From Lachnospiraceae bacterium (GTDB taxonomy: Bacteria; Bacillota; Clostridia; Lachnospirales; Lachnospiraceae): a stretch of DNA of 64,000 nt. The notes beneath the pieces are model-generated. The model was given only the letters and a program-made list of their open reading frames with translations. It searched no databases and was not told the origin of the DNA. How positions within the stretch are numbered: position 1 is the first letter of the stretch; each line of letters opens with the position of its first letter. Position numbers and translations under genes: made by a program. The DNA lies in assembly GCA_017431345.1 (NCBI GenBank), contig JAFRLH010000015.1, positions 1 to 64,000 on the forward strand. Direction: 5' to 3'. This document shows positions 17,304 through 25,290 of the stretch, piece after piece.

Positions 17304-18656
17304 TTACTGCGCAGCAGTTTCGCTCTCAGGCTCCGCCGGTGCTGCCGTTTCCTCTGCGGCTGCAGCTGTTTCGCCTGCTGCTTCTGTTTCTTCGCCCGCT
17401 GCAGGCGTTTCTTCCTCTGTATCGGTCAGCGTAGCCGTCTCCATGATCACTTCTGTGATCTTGCTCATCTTCAGGTTGAACCGGATATAGCCTTTCCCGT
17501 AAAAATCACTGTAGGTGGCAGCCTGATCTTCCCCAAAGAAATCCTTTATCTCATCGTCTGTTACAGTGATGTTCTCCTTGTCGGAAATGACCTGCGTAAT
17601 GATATACTGCTTTGCAGTCTGTTCCGCGTTGGCCCTGTAATTCTCACGCATTTCCTCCACAGATCCGACACCGGTCGCAGACAGATAATCCGCAAGGGTC
17701 ATACCGTAATTATATGCAGTCTTATTCATATAAGCTTCATATATATCCATATGACCGGTCACAAGTGATTCGGGAATCTCGGAAAATTCACTCTTGTCAA
17801 GGAGCCATTTCCAGACCACGCTGTACGCTTTGTTCTTCTCAAGACTCTCTTTTACCTTTGTATTCATATCCTCTACGGATTCATACCCAAAGGATTCCTT
17901 CAGATTCTTCTGAACAAACTCGTCCGTGATCTCCGGATCGACTTTCTCGGAGATATAGTTGATGGTCGTTACAAAGACGGCGTCTTTGCCCTGCAGATCG
18001 GTATTCTGCGGATATTCATCCGGGAACGTCACTTTTACATCGATCGTCTCCCCGGGTTTATGTCCGATCAGCTGCTCCAGAAAATCATCGATATAGGAGG
18101 TCACGCCGATCGTAACATCCGTTCCGTTCCCGCCGGTGCTTCCGCCTTCAAATTCAACGCCGTCGATACTTCCGACATAATCGATATTAACAGTATCTCC
18201 GTCCTTTACTTCTCTGTCTTTCACCTGATTGGTCGTGGCGAAGGAGGCGGTGATCGATTTGATCTGCTCATTCACTTCTTCATCCGTCACTTCCACTTCG
18301 GCTTTCTGGAAAACGGCATTTTTATAGTCTGGCAGCGTGACGCATTCTGTCACGCTCATGTCCTCCAGATTTCCCTCCTCATCCAGGCCTTTGGAAAAAT
18401 CGGGATTCTCTGCGGGCGGTATGGCAGCCTGGGTTTCCGCTTCTGTTCCGGCTGCGCTCTCATCCGCTTCACTCTCTGCTGCTGCCGTTTCTGTATCTGC
18501 GGAAGCTTCGGTGCTCTCTGCCGCCGTCCCTTCAGCTGCTTCGGTCTCTGCCGCAGAAGTTGCATCAGCGGAGGAATCCCCCGTGCTTCCGCATCCGGAA
18601 ATTCCCATGGCACACACTAATACTACAGTCATGATCAACGCTGTCCACTTTTTCAT
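17304..18656 (-). CDS. Trigger-factor-like lipoprotein with FKBP domain
   Basis: A 450-residue exported lipoprotein. The N-terminus MKKWTALIMTVVLVCAMGISGC is a type II signal with the lipidated Cys in the ISGC lipobox. A Ser/Ala/Glu/Thr-rich linker (about 25-95) leads to a trigger-factor-like region with an FKBP fold, KDGDTVNIDYVGSIDGVEFEGG and PGETIDVKVTFPDEYP, then a helical C-terminal substrate-binding part. A second Glu/Ala/Thr-rich tail ends the protein. The likely role is peptidyl-prolyl isomerase and chaperone of secreted proteins outside the membrane, comparable to PrsA in location but of another family. ATG at 18656 has a TGGAGGAT site. It lies just downstream of rnpB. Confidence 0.85.
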   Translation of the reverse strand: MKKWTALIMTVVLVCAMGISGCGSTGDSSADATSAAETEAAEGTAAESTEASADTETAAAESEADESAAGTEAETQAAIPPAENPDFSKGLDEEGNLEDMSVTECVTLPDYKNAVFQKAEVEVTDEEVNEQIKSITASFATTNQVKDREVKDGDTVNIDYVGSIDGVEFEGGSTGGNGTDVTIGVTSYIDDFLEQLIGHKPGETIDVKVTFPDEYPQNTDLQGKDAVFVTTINYISEKVDPEITDEFVQKNLKESFGYESVEDMNTKVKESLEKNKAYSVVWKWLLDKSEFSEIPESLVTGHMDIYEAYMNKTAYNYGMTLADYLSATGVGSVEEMRENYRANAEQTAKQYIITQVISDKENITVTDDEIKDFFGEDQAATYSDFYGKGYIRFNLKMSKITEVIMETATLTDTEEETPAAGEETEAAGETAAAAEETAAPAEPESETAAQ

Positions 18657-18690
18657 TTCTATCCTCCTGGATCCTGTCAAAAAACTTCCG

Positions 18691-19047
18691 GCCGAGCAGG
18701 ACTGTAAGCCGGGTTCTGTCGTGAATGATCATCTGTCTACGACTGCCGTTGCCGACAGCCTCAAGCGACCTACCCGGGAGCAGACGGGCCGCCCTGCGCT
18801 CCCTGTTTGGTCTTGCTTCGGATGGGGTTTACAATGCCCTGCACGTTACCGTACAGGCGGTAGTCTCTTACACTGCCTTTTCAACCTTACCGGATCCCCG
18901 GCGGTATGTTTTCTGCTGCACTTTCCTTGGAGTCGCCTCCACCGGCCGTTAACCGGCATCCTGCCCTGCGAAGCCCGGACTTTCCTCATCCGCAGCTGTT
19001 CCGGATATTCCGGCGTTTCTGCGTCCGCGATCATTCATCCTGCTCGG
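18691..19047 (-). ncRNA. rnpB: RNase P RNA, class A
   Basis: The catalytic RNA that cuts the 5' leader from tRNA precursors. Read leftward the ends pair as P1: CCGAGCAGGA near 19047 with TCCTGCTCGG near 18692. Conserved blocks are GAGGAAAGTCCGGGCT near 18985, GGGTAGGTCGCTTGAGG-type sequence near 18770, and ACAGAACCCGGCTTA near the 3' end. Length is about 357 bases, normal for class A. A T-run follows the 3' end. Confidence 0.95.
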
Positions 19048-19058
19048 ACCATTTACGT

Positions 19059-19087
19059 ATTCTAGCAGAAACATTCCCGTAAATCAA
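19059..19087 (-). promoter_or_regulatory. rnpB promoter
   Basis: Read leftward: TTGATT at 19087-19082, a 17-base spacer and TAGAAT at 19064-19059, placing the start within a few bases of the P1 helix. Confidence 0.7.
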
Positions 19088-19131
19088 TCACTTCACAAAG
19101 TGTTCACCTTTTATGGGAAATGCCGTTCCTG

Positions 19132-20790
19132 TCACACCTTGAACAGGCTTCCGCCGATAAATTCCTTAAGAAGCGAATTCCCGGGGATCGCATCGCTGCT
19201 GACGGCAAGGAAATAATCAAAGAATTTCAGAAGTTTCTTTGCTTCCAGATACTCCTCGCAGTCTTCCGGGATCCCGAAAAGCAGCTGTTCCGCATAAGGT
19301 TTCAGCACGGAGAATTCATAGATCAGGGACGAATCGAACATGACGTCCGCGCTTTCCTGGAACGGGAAAATATTGCGTTCTTCGCCTCTTCTGACAGACG
19401 GCCATCTGGCGATCGTATCTCTGGCAGAGGTTCCGCGCGTCCTTGCGTCCCTGATCATTCTTCTGACCAGCCTTCCGTCCGTAGTGGGGATCCTGTTATG
19501 CTCATCGATATTCAGCTGGGAAAGCGCACTGATATAGATCCTGAATTTCGCTTCCGGCGGAAGGGATTCCGAAAGCCTGTCATTCAGGCAGTGGATGCCT
19601 TCAATGACCAGGATATCCGAAGGGCCGATCTGCAGGTAATGCCCCTTATAAGTCCTTCTGCCCTGCACAAAATCAAAAGTGGGAAGCTCAACTCTTTCTC
19701 CTGCGAGAAGCTTCTTCATATCCTCATTGAAAAGCTTAACATCCACGCATTCCAGCGCTTCAAAATCCAGTTTCCCGTCTTCGTCCACCGGCGTATCTTC
19801 CCTGTTGACGAAATAATCATCCACTGCGATCGGATGCGGATTCAGGCCGTTTGCCCGCAGCTGAATGGAAAGCCTGTGGGAGAAGCTCGTTTTGCCCGAA
19901 GAGGACGGTCCGGCGATCATCACGAACTTGACGTCTTTGCGCTCGGCGATCATGGAGGCGATCTTCGCGATCCTGGCTTCCTGTCTCGCTTCAGCGACGA
20001 GAATCATGTCTTCCGCCATTCCGGCAGCGATCTTGTCATTGATCTCTCCTACCGTCGACAGACCCATCCTGTCGCACCACTGGGAGGTTTCCATCATCAG
20101 GGTAAATCTCTTTTCCTGTCCGGTATCATCCGAAATGACCTTGGGATCCCTGCGCTTTGGCAGCACAAGGATAAGACCTCCGTGATACGGAACGACATCA
20201 AATACTGTTATGTATCCGGAAGAAGGTACCATGTATCCGTAAAAATAATCCATAAAACCTTCCAGTGAATACAGGTTCACCTTCGAATTTCTCCGGTAGC
20301 GGAAAAGTCTGTCCTTCTTGTACATTTTCAGTTTTCGGAACATCGCTCTTGCTTCATCGACCGGTACAGAGAATTTTTCAAACGGCACATCCGCCTCTAT
20401 GATCTCCTGCATCCGTTCTTTGATCCTGGCGGCAAACGCTTCATCGCAGGTCACATTTCCGGTGATCATGATGAAAAGGCCGTTATTGACCGAGAAATCG
20501 GAGTAGACCGAATCCAGATCCTTCAGATCCACGCAGTCATAGACCGCTTTCATCATGACCATCAGCGCCGATCTGCGGTATGTCTGCATGCCCACCGTCT
20601 CGCCGGTCGTAATAAACGTTACCTCTGCGTCTCCGGTGACTTTTTTCCGGAGCTCTTTCAGCTTGCCGTTTACCTTCGCCAGCACAATATCATTTTCATA
20701 ATCTGCCTGTTCGCTCATGGCAAGGAATTTCAGGGATGTGCCTTCGTTTACTTTGATCTGCTTTCCGCCTGTTTTCACAAGTACCATCAT
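19132..20790 (-). CDS. Nucleoside kinase with TGS and ThrRS-like domains
   Basis: A 552-residue fusion. Residues 1-60 form a TGS-like domain and about 60-200 resemble the threonyl-tRNA synthetase second additional domain. From about 285 there is a uridine-kinase-type P-loop kinase with Walker A IAGPSSSGKTSFSHRL, DDYFVNREDTPVDEDGKLDFE and DILVIEGIHCLNDRLSE. Such fusions are common in Clostridia and are annotated uridine kinase; the true substrate is unproven. The ATG overlaps the trmK stop by four bases (ATGA), so it is the last gene of the dgt-dnaG-trmK unit, read leftward. Confidence 0.85.
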   Translation of the reverse strand: MMVLVKTGGKQIKVNEGTSLKFLAMSEQADYENDIVLAKVNGKLKELRKKVTGDAEVTFITTGETVGMQTYRRSALMVMMKAVYDCVDLKDLDSVYSDFSVNNGLFIMITGNVTCDEAFAARIKERMQEIIEADVPFEKFSVPVDEARAMFRKLKMYKKDRLFRYRRNSKVNLYSLEGFMDYFYGYMVPSSGYITVFDVVPYHGGLILVLPKRRDPKVISDDTGQEKRFTLMMETSQWCDRMGLSTVGEINDKIAAGMAEDMILVAEARQEARIAKIASMIAERKDVKFVMIAGPSSSGKTSFSHRLSIQLRANGLNPHPIAVDDYFVNREDTPVDEDGKLDFEALECVDVKLFNEDMKKLLAGERVELPTFDFVQGRRTYKGHYLQIGPSDILVIEGIHCLNDRLSESLPPEAKFRIYISALSQLNIDEHNRIPTTDGRLVRRMIRDARTRGTSARDTIARWPSVRRGEERNIFPFQESADVMFDSSLIYEFSVLKPYAEQLLFGIPEDCEEYLEAKKLLKFFDYFLAVSSDAIPGNSLLKEFIGGSLFKV

Positions 20791-21491
20791 TCACTCCTTA
20801 TCTGCCGCAGAGCGGCTTCCGTCAGTGCTCTTTCAACAGCCAGTTCCTGCATCCTTTCCGATGCCTGCTTCGTGGGATTATTCTTCAGGCCGCCGATGAT
20901 CGATTTCAGTTTCACTGTCCTGGCGGACAGCCATTCTTCCATCGTCTTATCCCGGCGGACGAGGTTGTATTTTCCGAATGCGAGCTCTGTTTCCGTATAT
21001 TCCTCCGCCTTTCCGCGGCACGCACAGAGCAGGGAATAGTATTTCCCGTCATCCCTGATAAAAGACTCATCCGTTATCCTGAAACCGTTTTCATGAAGAA
21101 AAGCTCTGACCTCCGGTACATGGGACTGCGGTCCGAGCACAAGCCTGTTGATACCGGCCAGTCTGTCCATTCCGCAGCCGATGATACGCATGATCAGATC
21201 GCCTCCCATGCCCGCGATCAGTATGGTATCCGCTTCGCCGGGCTTTAGTTCTTCCAGTCCATCCGAGAGCCTTGTTTCTATATGATCTTCCAGTCCGGCA
21301 CCTCTGATATTTGCCCCGGCCGCAGCAAGCGGACCGGAACGGATATCCATGGCAATGGCTTTTTCAAAAGCATTTTCTTCGATCAGCTTAATGCAGACGA
21401 ACGCATGATCACAGCCTATATCTGCGACCGTCTTTCCTGTTCCGCAAAGCCGGATGATCTCGGTAAGCCGTAACGAGAGTTTCGCGCTCAT
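20787..21491 (-). CDS. trmK: tRNA (adenine-N1)-methyltransferase TrmK
   Basis: A 234-residue SAM-dependent methyltransferase that modifies A22 in the D-arm of tRNA in Bacillus. The SAM-binding motif is VADIGCDHAFVCIKL near 20, with ILIAGMGGDLIMRII as the conserved catalytic segment and VLGPQSHVPEVRAFL following. The helical C-terminus is typical. It overlaps dnaG and the kinase gene by four bases on each side. In most Clostridia rpoD separates dnaG and trmK; here it is absent. Confidence 0.92.
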   Translation of the reverse strand: MSAKLSLRLTEIIRLCGTGKTVADIGCDHAFVCIKLIEENAFEKAIAMDIRSGPLAAAGANIRGAGLEDHIETRLSDGLEELKPGEADTILIAGMGGDLIMRIIGCGMDRLAGINRLVLGPQSHVPEVRAFLHENGFRITDESFIRDDGKYYSLLCACRGKAEEYTETELAFGKYNLVRRDKTMEEWLSARTVKLKSIIGGLKNNPTKQASERMQELAVERALTEAALRQIRSE

Positions 21492-23302
21492 AGGTCTTCT
21501 CCGTTTAAAGATACAGAGGGAGGATCCGAAATGCTCCCGGGCTTTTCCAGCCGCGCCGCTTCCTTCAGCGCTTCCTGGAAAGCCTTTGCATCGGACGGAT
21601 CCCGCAGCTGTCTGTCGATCCGGTCCTTTTTCATCCTTCTCACGTTTTCCTTCATAAGCTTTGCAATATCCGGACTGCCGGAACCGCCGGGAAAAGCGGC
21701 CGCCGAAACCTCTGCCGCTGCATTTCTCAGCAGTTCGTTTTCCTGATATCTGTCAATCAGTCCGGCAGGATCCAATACTGTATTGCTTCCCCACAGTCCG
21801 AACAGATCCGCTGCAAGCATGGAACAGTCCCTGTCGGAAAAATCTTCCGGCCTCAGTTCCCTGATCACCCAGGCTGCAGCTTCCGGCTGCTGCATCCCGA
21901 AATACAGCACCTGGATCTGTGCGCTCCGCAGACCTGCCTGTTTTTTGTCGGGACTCCCTGCCGTTTTCCGTACCGGTGTGGTTTTCATGCGGGCCGGTAC
22001 CGGATCATTCTGCACAAGACCGTACCCGGCTCTCCGGACCATGTCTCTCAGCCCCTCCACAGGAATGCCGTGCCGCTGGGCTGCCGACATCAGGTAGTTT
22101 TCCCGTTCCAGTTCCTCGGCAAAGGACGTCAGCTTTCCCGCGATCTGCCGGTAAAATGCGGTTTTTTCCGCCGGATCATTCATGTCATATCCGCTTCTGA
22201 TCACATCTGTCTCAAACAGAAATCCGTTTACGGCGGAATCGATCCGTTCCTGAAATGCTTCCGCTCCGAGCGCTTTGATAAACTCATCCGGATCCTTGTA
22301 CGGCTTCAGATCCAGCACACGGACGTTCACGCCCGCTGCTTTTAAGATCGGAATCGCTCTCATCGCCGCTTTTACGCCCGCCCCGTCACTGTCATAGGTA
22401 AGCACGACTTCCTTCACGTATCTCGCGATCAGCGCAGCATGCCCTTCGGTCAGCGAAGTACCAAGCGAAGCCACTGCCTGATCGAATCCGGCCTGATGCA
22501 TGGAAATGACATCCATATATCCTTCACACAGAAGGAAATATCCTGCCCTGCTCCTTTTTGCAAGGTGAAGGCCATACAGATTTCTGCTTTTATCAAAAAG
22601 CATCGTCTCGGGGGAGTTCAGATATTTCGGTTCCCCGTCTCCCATCACTCTTCCGCCGAAGCCGATCACCCGCCGGTTCGAATCCATGATCGGAAACATC
22701 ACCCTGTTCCAGAAACGGTCGGTGATCCGTTTCTCCGTGATCTTTGCAAGGCCGGCCTGGGATATGATGTCATCCGAATAGCCTTTTCCTTTCAGATACT
22801 GATACAGCGCATTGGATGTCTGCGGTGCATAACCGAGGCCGAAATTGATCATGGTATCCCTGGAAAGACGCCGGCCGGCAAAATACTCTCTGCCGCGGGT
22901 CCCCCTTTCGGAAAAGAGCTGCTTCGCATAGAAGGTCGCCGCTTCTTTATTGACATCCAGAAGTCTCTGCCGGAGCCCGATCCGTTTTCTCTCCTCCGCA
23001 TCCGGTTCCTCTTCCGGCAGCGCGATTCCCGCCCGTTCAGCCAGCGCCTTCACCGCTTCCTGGAAGGAATAGTTCTCGTACTCCATCATGAACGTGATCA
23101 CATTGCCGCCGACGCCGCAGCCGAAACAGTGATACGTCTGCCTGTCCGGCCGGACATGGAAAGAGGGCGTTTTTTCATTATGAAAAGGGCAGCAGCCGAA
23201 ATAGCCGCCGCCTTTTTTTGTCAGCTTTATATAGGATGAGATCACGGATACTATATCATTTCTTACACGGATTTCCTGTATGAGATCCTCACTATAGCGC
23301 AC
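21488..23302 (-). CDS. dnaG: DNA primase
   Basis: A 604-residue replicative primase. The CHC2 zinc-binding domain has FGCCPFHNEKTPSFHV and YHCFGCGVGGNVITFMM, followed by the core domain ALAERAGIALPEE and the TOPRIM part with EGYMDVISMHQAGF and VVLTYDSDGAGVKAAMRA. The C-terminal helicase-binding domain is present but diverged. GTG at 23302 is the start because AAAGGAGG lies eight bases upstream and homologues begin RYSEDLIQEIR; the frame extends upstream into the end of dgt. It overlaps trmK by four bases. Confidence 0.96.
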   Translation of the reverse strand: MRYSEDLIQEIRVRNDIVSVISSYIKLTKKGGGYFGCCPFHNEKTPSFHVRPDRQTYHCFGCGVGGNVITFMMEYENYSFQEAVKALAERAGIALPEEEPDAEERKRIGLRQRLLDVNKEAATFYAKQLFSERGTRGREYFAGRRLSRDTMINFGLGYAPQTSNALYQYLKGKGYSDDIISQAGLAKITEKRITDRFWNRVMFPIMDSNRRVIGFGGRVMGDGEPKYLNSPETMLFDKSRNLYGLHLAKRSRAGYFLLCEGYMDVISMHQAGFDQAVASLGTSLTEGHAALIARYVKEVVLTYDSDGAGVKAAMRAIPILKAAGVNVRVLDLKPYKDPDEFIKALGAEAFQERIDSAVNGFLFETDVIRSGYDMNDPAEKTAFYRQIAGKLTSFAEELERENYLMSAAQRHGIPVEGLRDMVRRAGYGLVQNDPVPARMKTTPVRKTAGSPDKKQAGLRSAQIQVLYFGMQQPEAAAWVIRELRPEDFSDRDCSMLAADLFGLWGSNTVLDPAGLIDRYQENELLRNAAAEVSAAAFPGGSGSPDIAKLMKENVRRMKKDRIDRQLRDPSDAKAFQEALKEAARLEKPGSISDPPSVSLNGEDL

Positions 23303-23318
23303 GCGTCTCACCTCCTTT

Positions 23319-24320
23319 TTACCATCCGACAGGTACAAACAGCTTTCTGAATGTATCGATCGCAAATGTATCCGTCATGCCGGATACATAATCACATACC
23401 ACCCGTTCTTCCGTATCATGCCTGATCCAAATAAGATGAATATATTCCTGGGGAAGGGTATCTACATTTTCAAGAAAATACCCGTAAAGCATGGACAGCA
23501 TGCGTTTTGCCTTTTCATCTTCTGCTTTTGCCAGGCTGTTCGTATAAATATGGCTGAACATCCAGCGTCTCAGATCCGCCATGGCATCGAACACTTCCTG
23601 TTCCATCTCCAGCCTGTCCCGGTCCCTGCTGTTATTAATGACGCTCTTTACAAGCGTATCGAGCCTGCGCCGTACCGAATGTCCGAGTACTGCCGTTGCT
23701 TCCCTGGGAAGCATTTCCTCCGTCAGGAGTCCTGCACGGATGGCGTCGTCGATATCGTGATTGATATAGGCGATCTTATCGGCAAGCCGCACTGCCTGTC
23801 CTTCCAGGGTGGCAGGCCTGCCGCTCGTCCGGTGGTTCAGGATACCGTCCCTTACTTCCTTTGTAAGATTCAGTCCTTCCCCGTCCTTTTCCAGCACTTC
23901 CACGACACGCACGCTTTGTTCCACATGCGAGAAACCGTCGGGACAGACGGTATTCAGCACTTCCTCACCGGCATGTCCGAACGGTGTATGTCCGAGATCA
24001 TGTCCCAGCGCGATCGCTTCTGTCAGATCTTCATTGAGCCTTAACGCCCTTGAGATCGTCCTCGCGATCTGCGAGACTTCGAGCGTATGCGTCAGCCTGG
24101 TCCGGTAATGATCCCCCGCCGGGGACAGGAACACCTGTGTCTTGTGCTTCAGCCTTCGGAACGCCTTGGAATGGAGGATCCTGTCCCGGTCCCGCTGATA
24201 GACAGTGCGTATTTCACACTGCGGTTCATATTCATCTCTTCCGAGACTGTTTTTTGCATGTGCTGCATAGGGGCTCAGATCTCTCAGTTCACGTTCTTCC
24301 AGCTCTTCCCGTATGCTCAT
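23319..24320 (-). CDS. dgt: dGTP triphosphohydrolase-like HD protein
   Basis: A 333-residue HD-domain protein of the deoxyguanosinetriphosphatase family, which hydrolyses dNTPs to deoxynucleoside and triphosphate. Metal-binding residues fit HTLEVSQIARTISR, ALGHDLGHTPFGHAGEE and the later Asp in LADKIAYINHDIDDAI. It lies directly before dnaG in the same direction, the usual clostridial neighbour, and overlaps the upstream hydrolase gene by four bases. Length is normal for the short Gram-positive type. Confidence 0.92.
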   Translation of the reverse strand: MSIREELEERELRDLSPYAAHAKNSLGRDEYEPQCEIRTVYQRDRDRILHSKAFRRLKHKTQVFLSPAGDHYRTRLTHTLEVSQIARTISRALRLNEDLTEAIALGHDLGHTPFGHAGEEVLNTVCPDGFSHVEQSVRVVEVLEKDGEGLNLTKEVRDGILNHRTSGRPATLEGQAVRLADKIAYINHDIDDAIRAGLLTEEMLPREATAVLGHSVRRRLDTLVKSVINNSRDRDRLEMEQEVFDAMADLRRWMFSHIYTNSLAKAEDEKAKRMLSMLYGYFLENVDTLPQEYIHLIWIRHDTEERVVCDYVSGMTDTFAIDTFRKLFVPVGW

Positions 24321-25270
24321 ATTTTCTCCGCAAGCCAGGAAAGCACATCGTTATAGACGACATCCCGGTCTGTTTCATTCAGGATCTCATGTCTGTCCTC
24401 CGGGTAGAGCATGACATTCATATCGTTCATCCCAAGCTCAATGTAGCGGTTATACACCTTGAGGACATCCTTTGAGTAGTTTCCCAGCGGATCTTCCATG
24501 CCGGAGATCATCAGGACCGGAAGGTCTCTCGGGATGGAATCGAATCCTTTTTCCGCAGCCAGATCCTTCAGGATCTTCATGAAATCATGGTAGGCACCGA
24601 GTGTGAACCGGAATCCGCATCTGGGGTCCGCATAGTAAGCAGAAACATTTTCCGTGTTTCTGGAGAGCCAGGAGCCGGGATGTTTTCTGCTGCCGTACTG
24701 TGCGACATACTGTCCGATGCAAAGCATATCCACGGCAGGATCATATCCGTGATCGCCCTTCACTTTGATCAGGCTTCCGGTCAGGCGGTATCCGAAAGAG
24801 GCCGCCTGATACGGGATACGGCCGGTGCCGGAAATGATGCACCCTTTCAGCGTCTTTCCGAAGATAGCCATATATCTTCTCACGAAGAAGGATCCCATAC
24901 TGTGTCCCAGCATGAACACAGGGGTGTCCGGGAACTGTTTCTCAGCCAGCAGCTGGATCTTGCGGATATCCTGCATCAGTATTCTGTCGCCGTTTTTCTG
25001 CGCAAAGAACCCGCGTTCCTTCTCTGACCGCACAGATGCGCCGTGTCCAAGCTGATCGTGTCCGACCACAGCGATATTATGGTCTGTAAGAAATCTGGCA
25101 AATTCATCATATCTGGCGATATGTTCCGACATGCCGTGCACAATGATCAGTACCGCATCCGGCTGTCCGTCCGGTCTCCAGATCAATCCGTTCAGTTTCG
25201 TAAGATGGTCATTGCTACCGATTTTAAATGATGTCTTTATCAATTTCTTCAGATCCTCCGTTTCTGTCAT
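24317..25270 (-). CDS. Alpha/beta hydrolase, lysophospholipase-like
   Basis: A 317-residue serine hydrolase of the monoacylglycerol lipase/lysophospholipase group. The oxyanion segment is AVLIIVHGMSEHIARYDEFA, the nucleophile elbow is GHSMGSF, and the acid and His appear in SGMEDPLGNYSKDVL and YPEDRHEILNE. No signal peptide is seen, so it should be cytoplasmic. It overlaps dgt by four bases and starts 21 bases after the L,D-transpeptidase gene, suggesting one long transcript. The natural ester substrate is unknown. Confidence 0.85.
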   Translation of the reverse strand: MTETEDLKKLIKTSFKIGSNDHLTKLNGLIWRPDGQPDAVLIIVHGMSEHIARYDEFARFLTDHNIAVVGHDQLGHGASVRSEKERGFFAQKNGDRILMQDIRKIQLLAEKQFPDTPVFMLGHSMGSFFVRRYMAIFGKTLKGCIISGTGRIPYQAASFGYRLTGSLIKVKGDHGYDPAVDMLCIGQYVAQYGSRKHPGSWLSRNTENVSAYYADPRCGFRFTLGAYHDFMKILKDLAAEKGFDSIPRDLPVLMISGMEDPLGNYSKDVLKVYNRYIELGMNDMNVMLYPEDRHEILNETDRDVVYNDVLSWLAEKI

Positions 25271-25290
25271 CCGTCATGTGCAGACATTCG

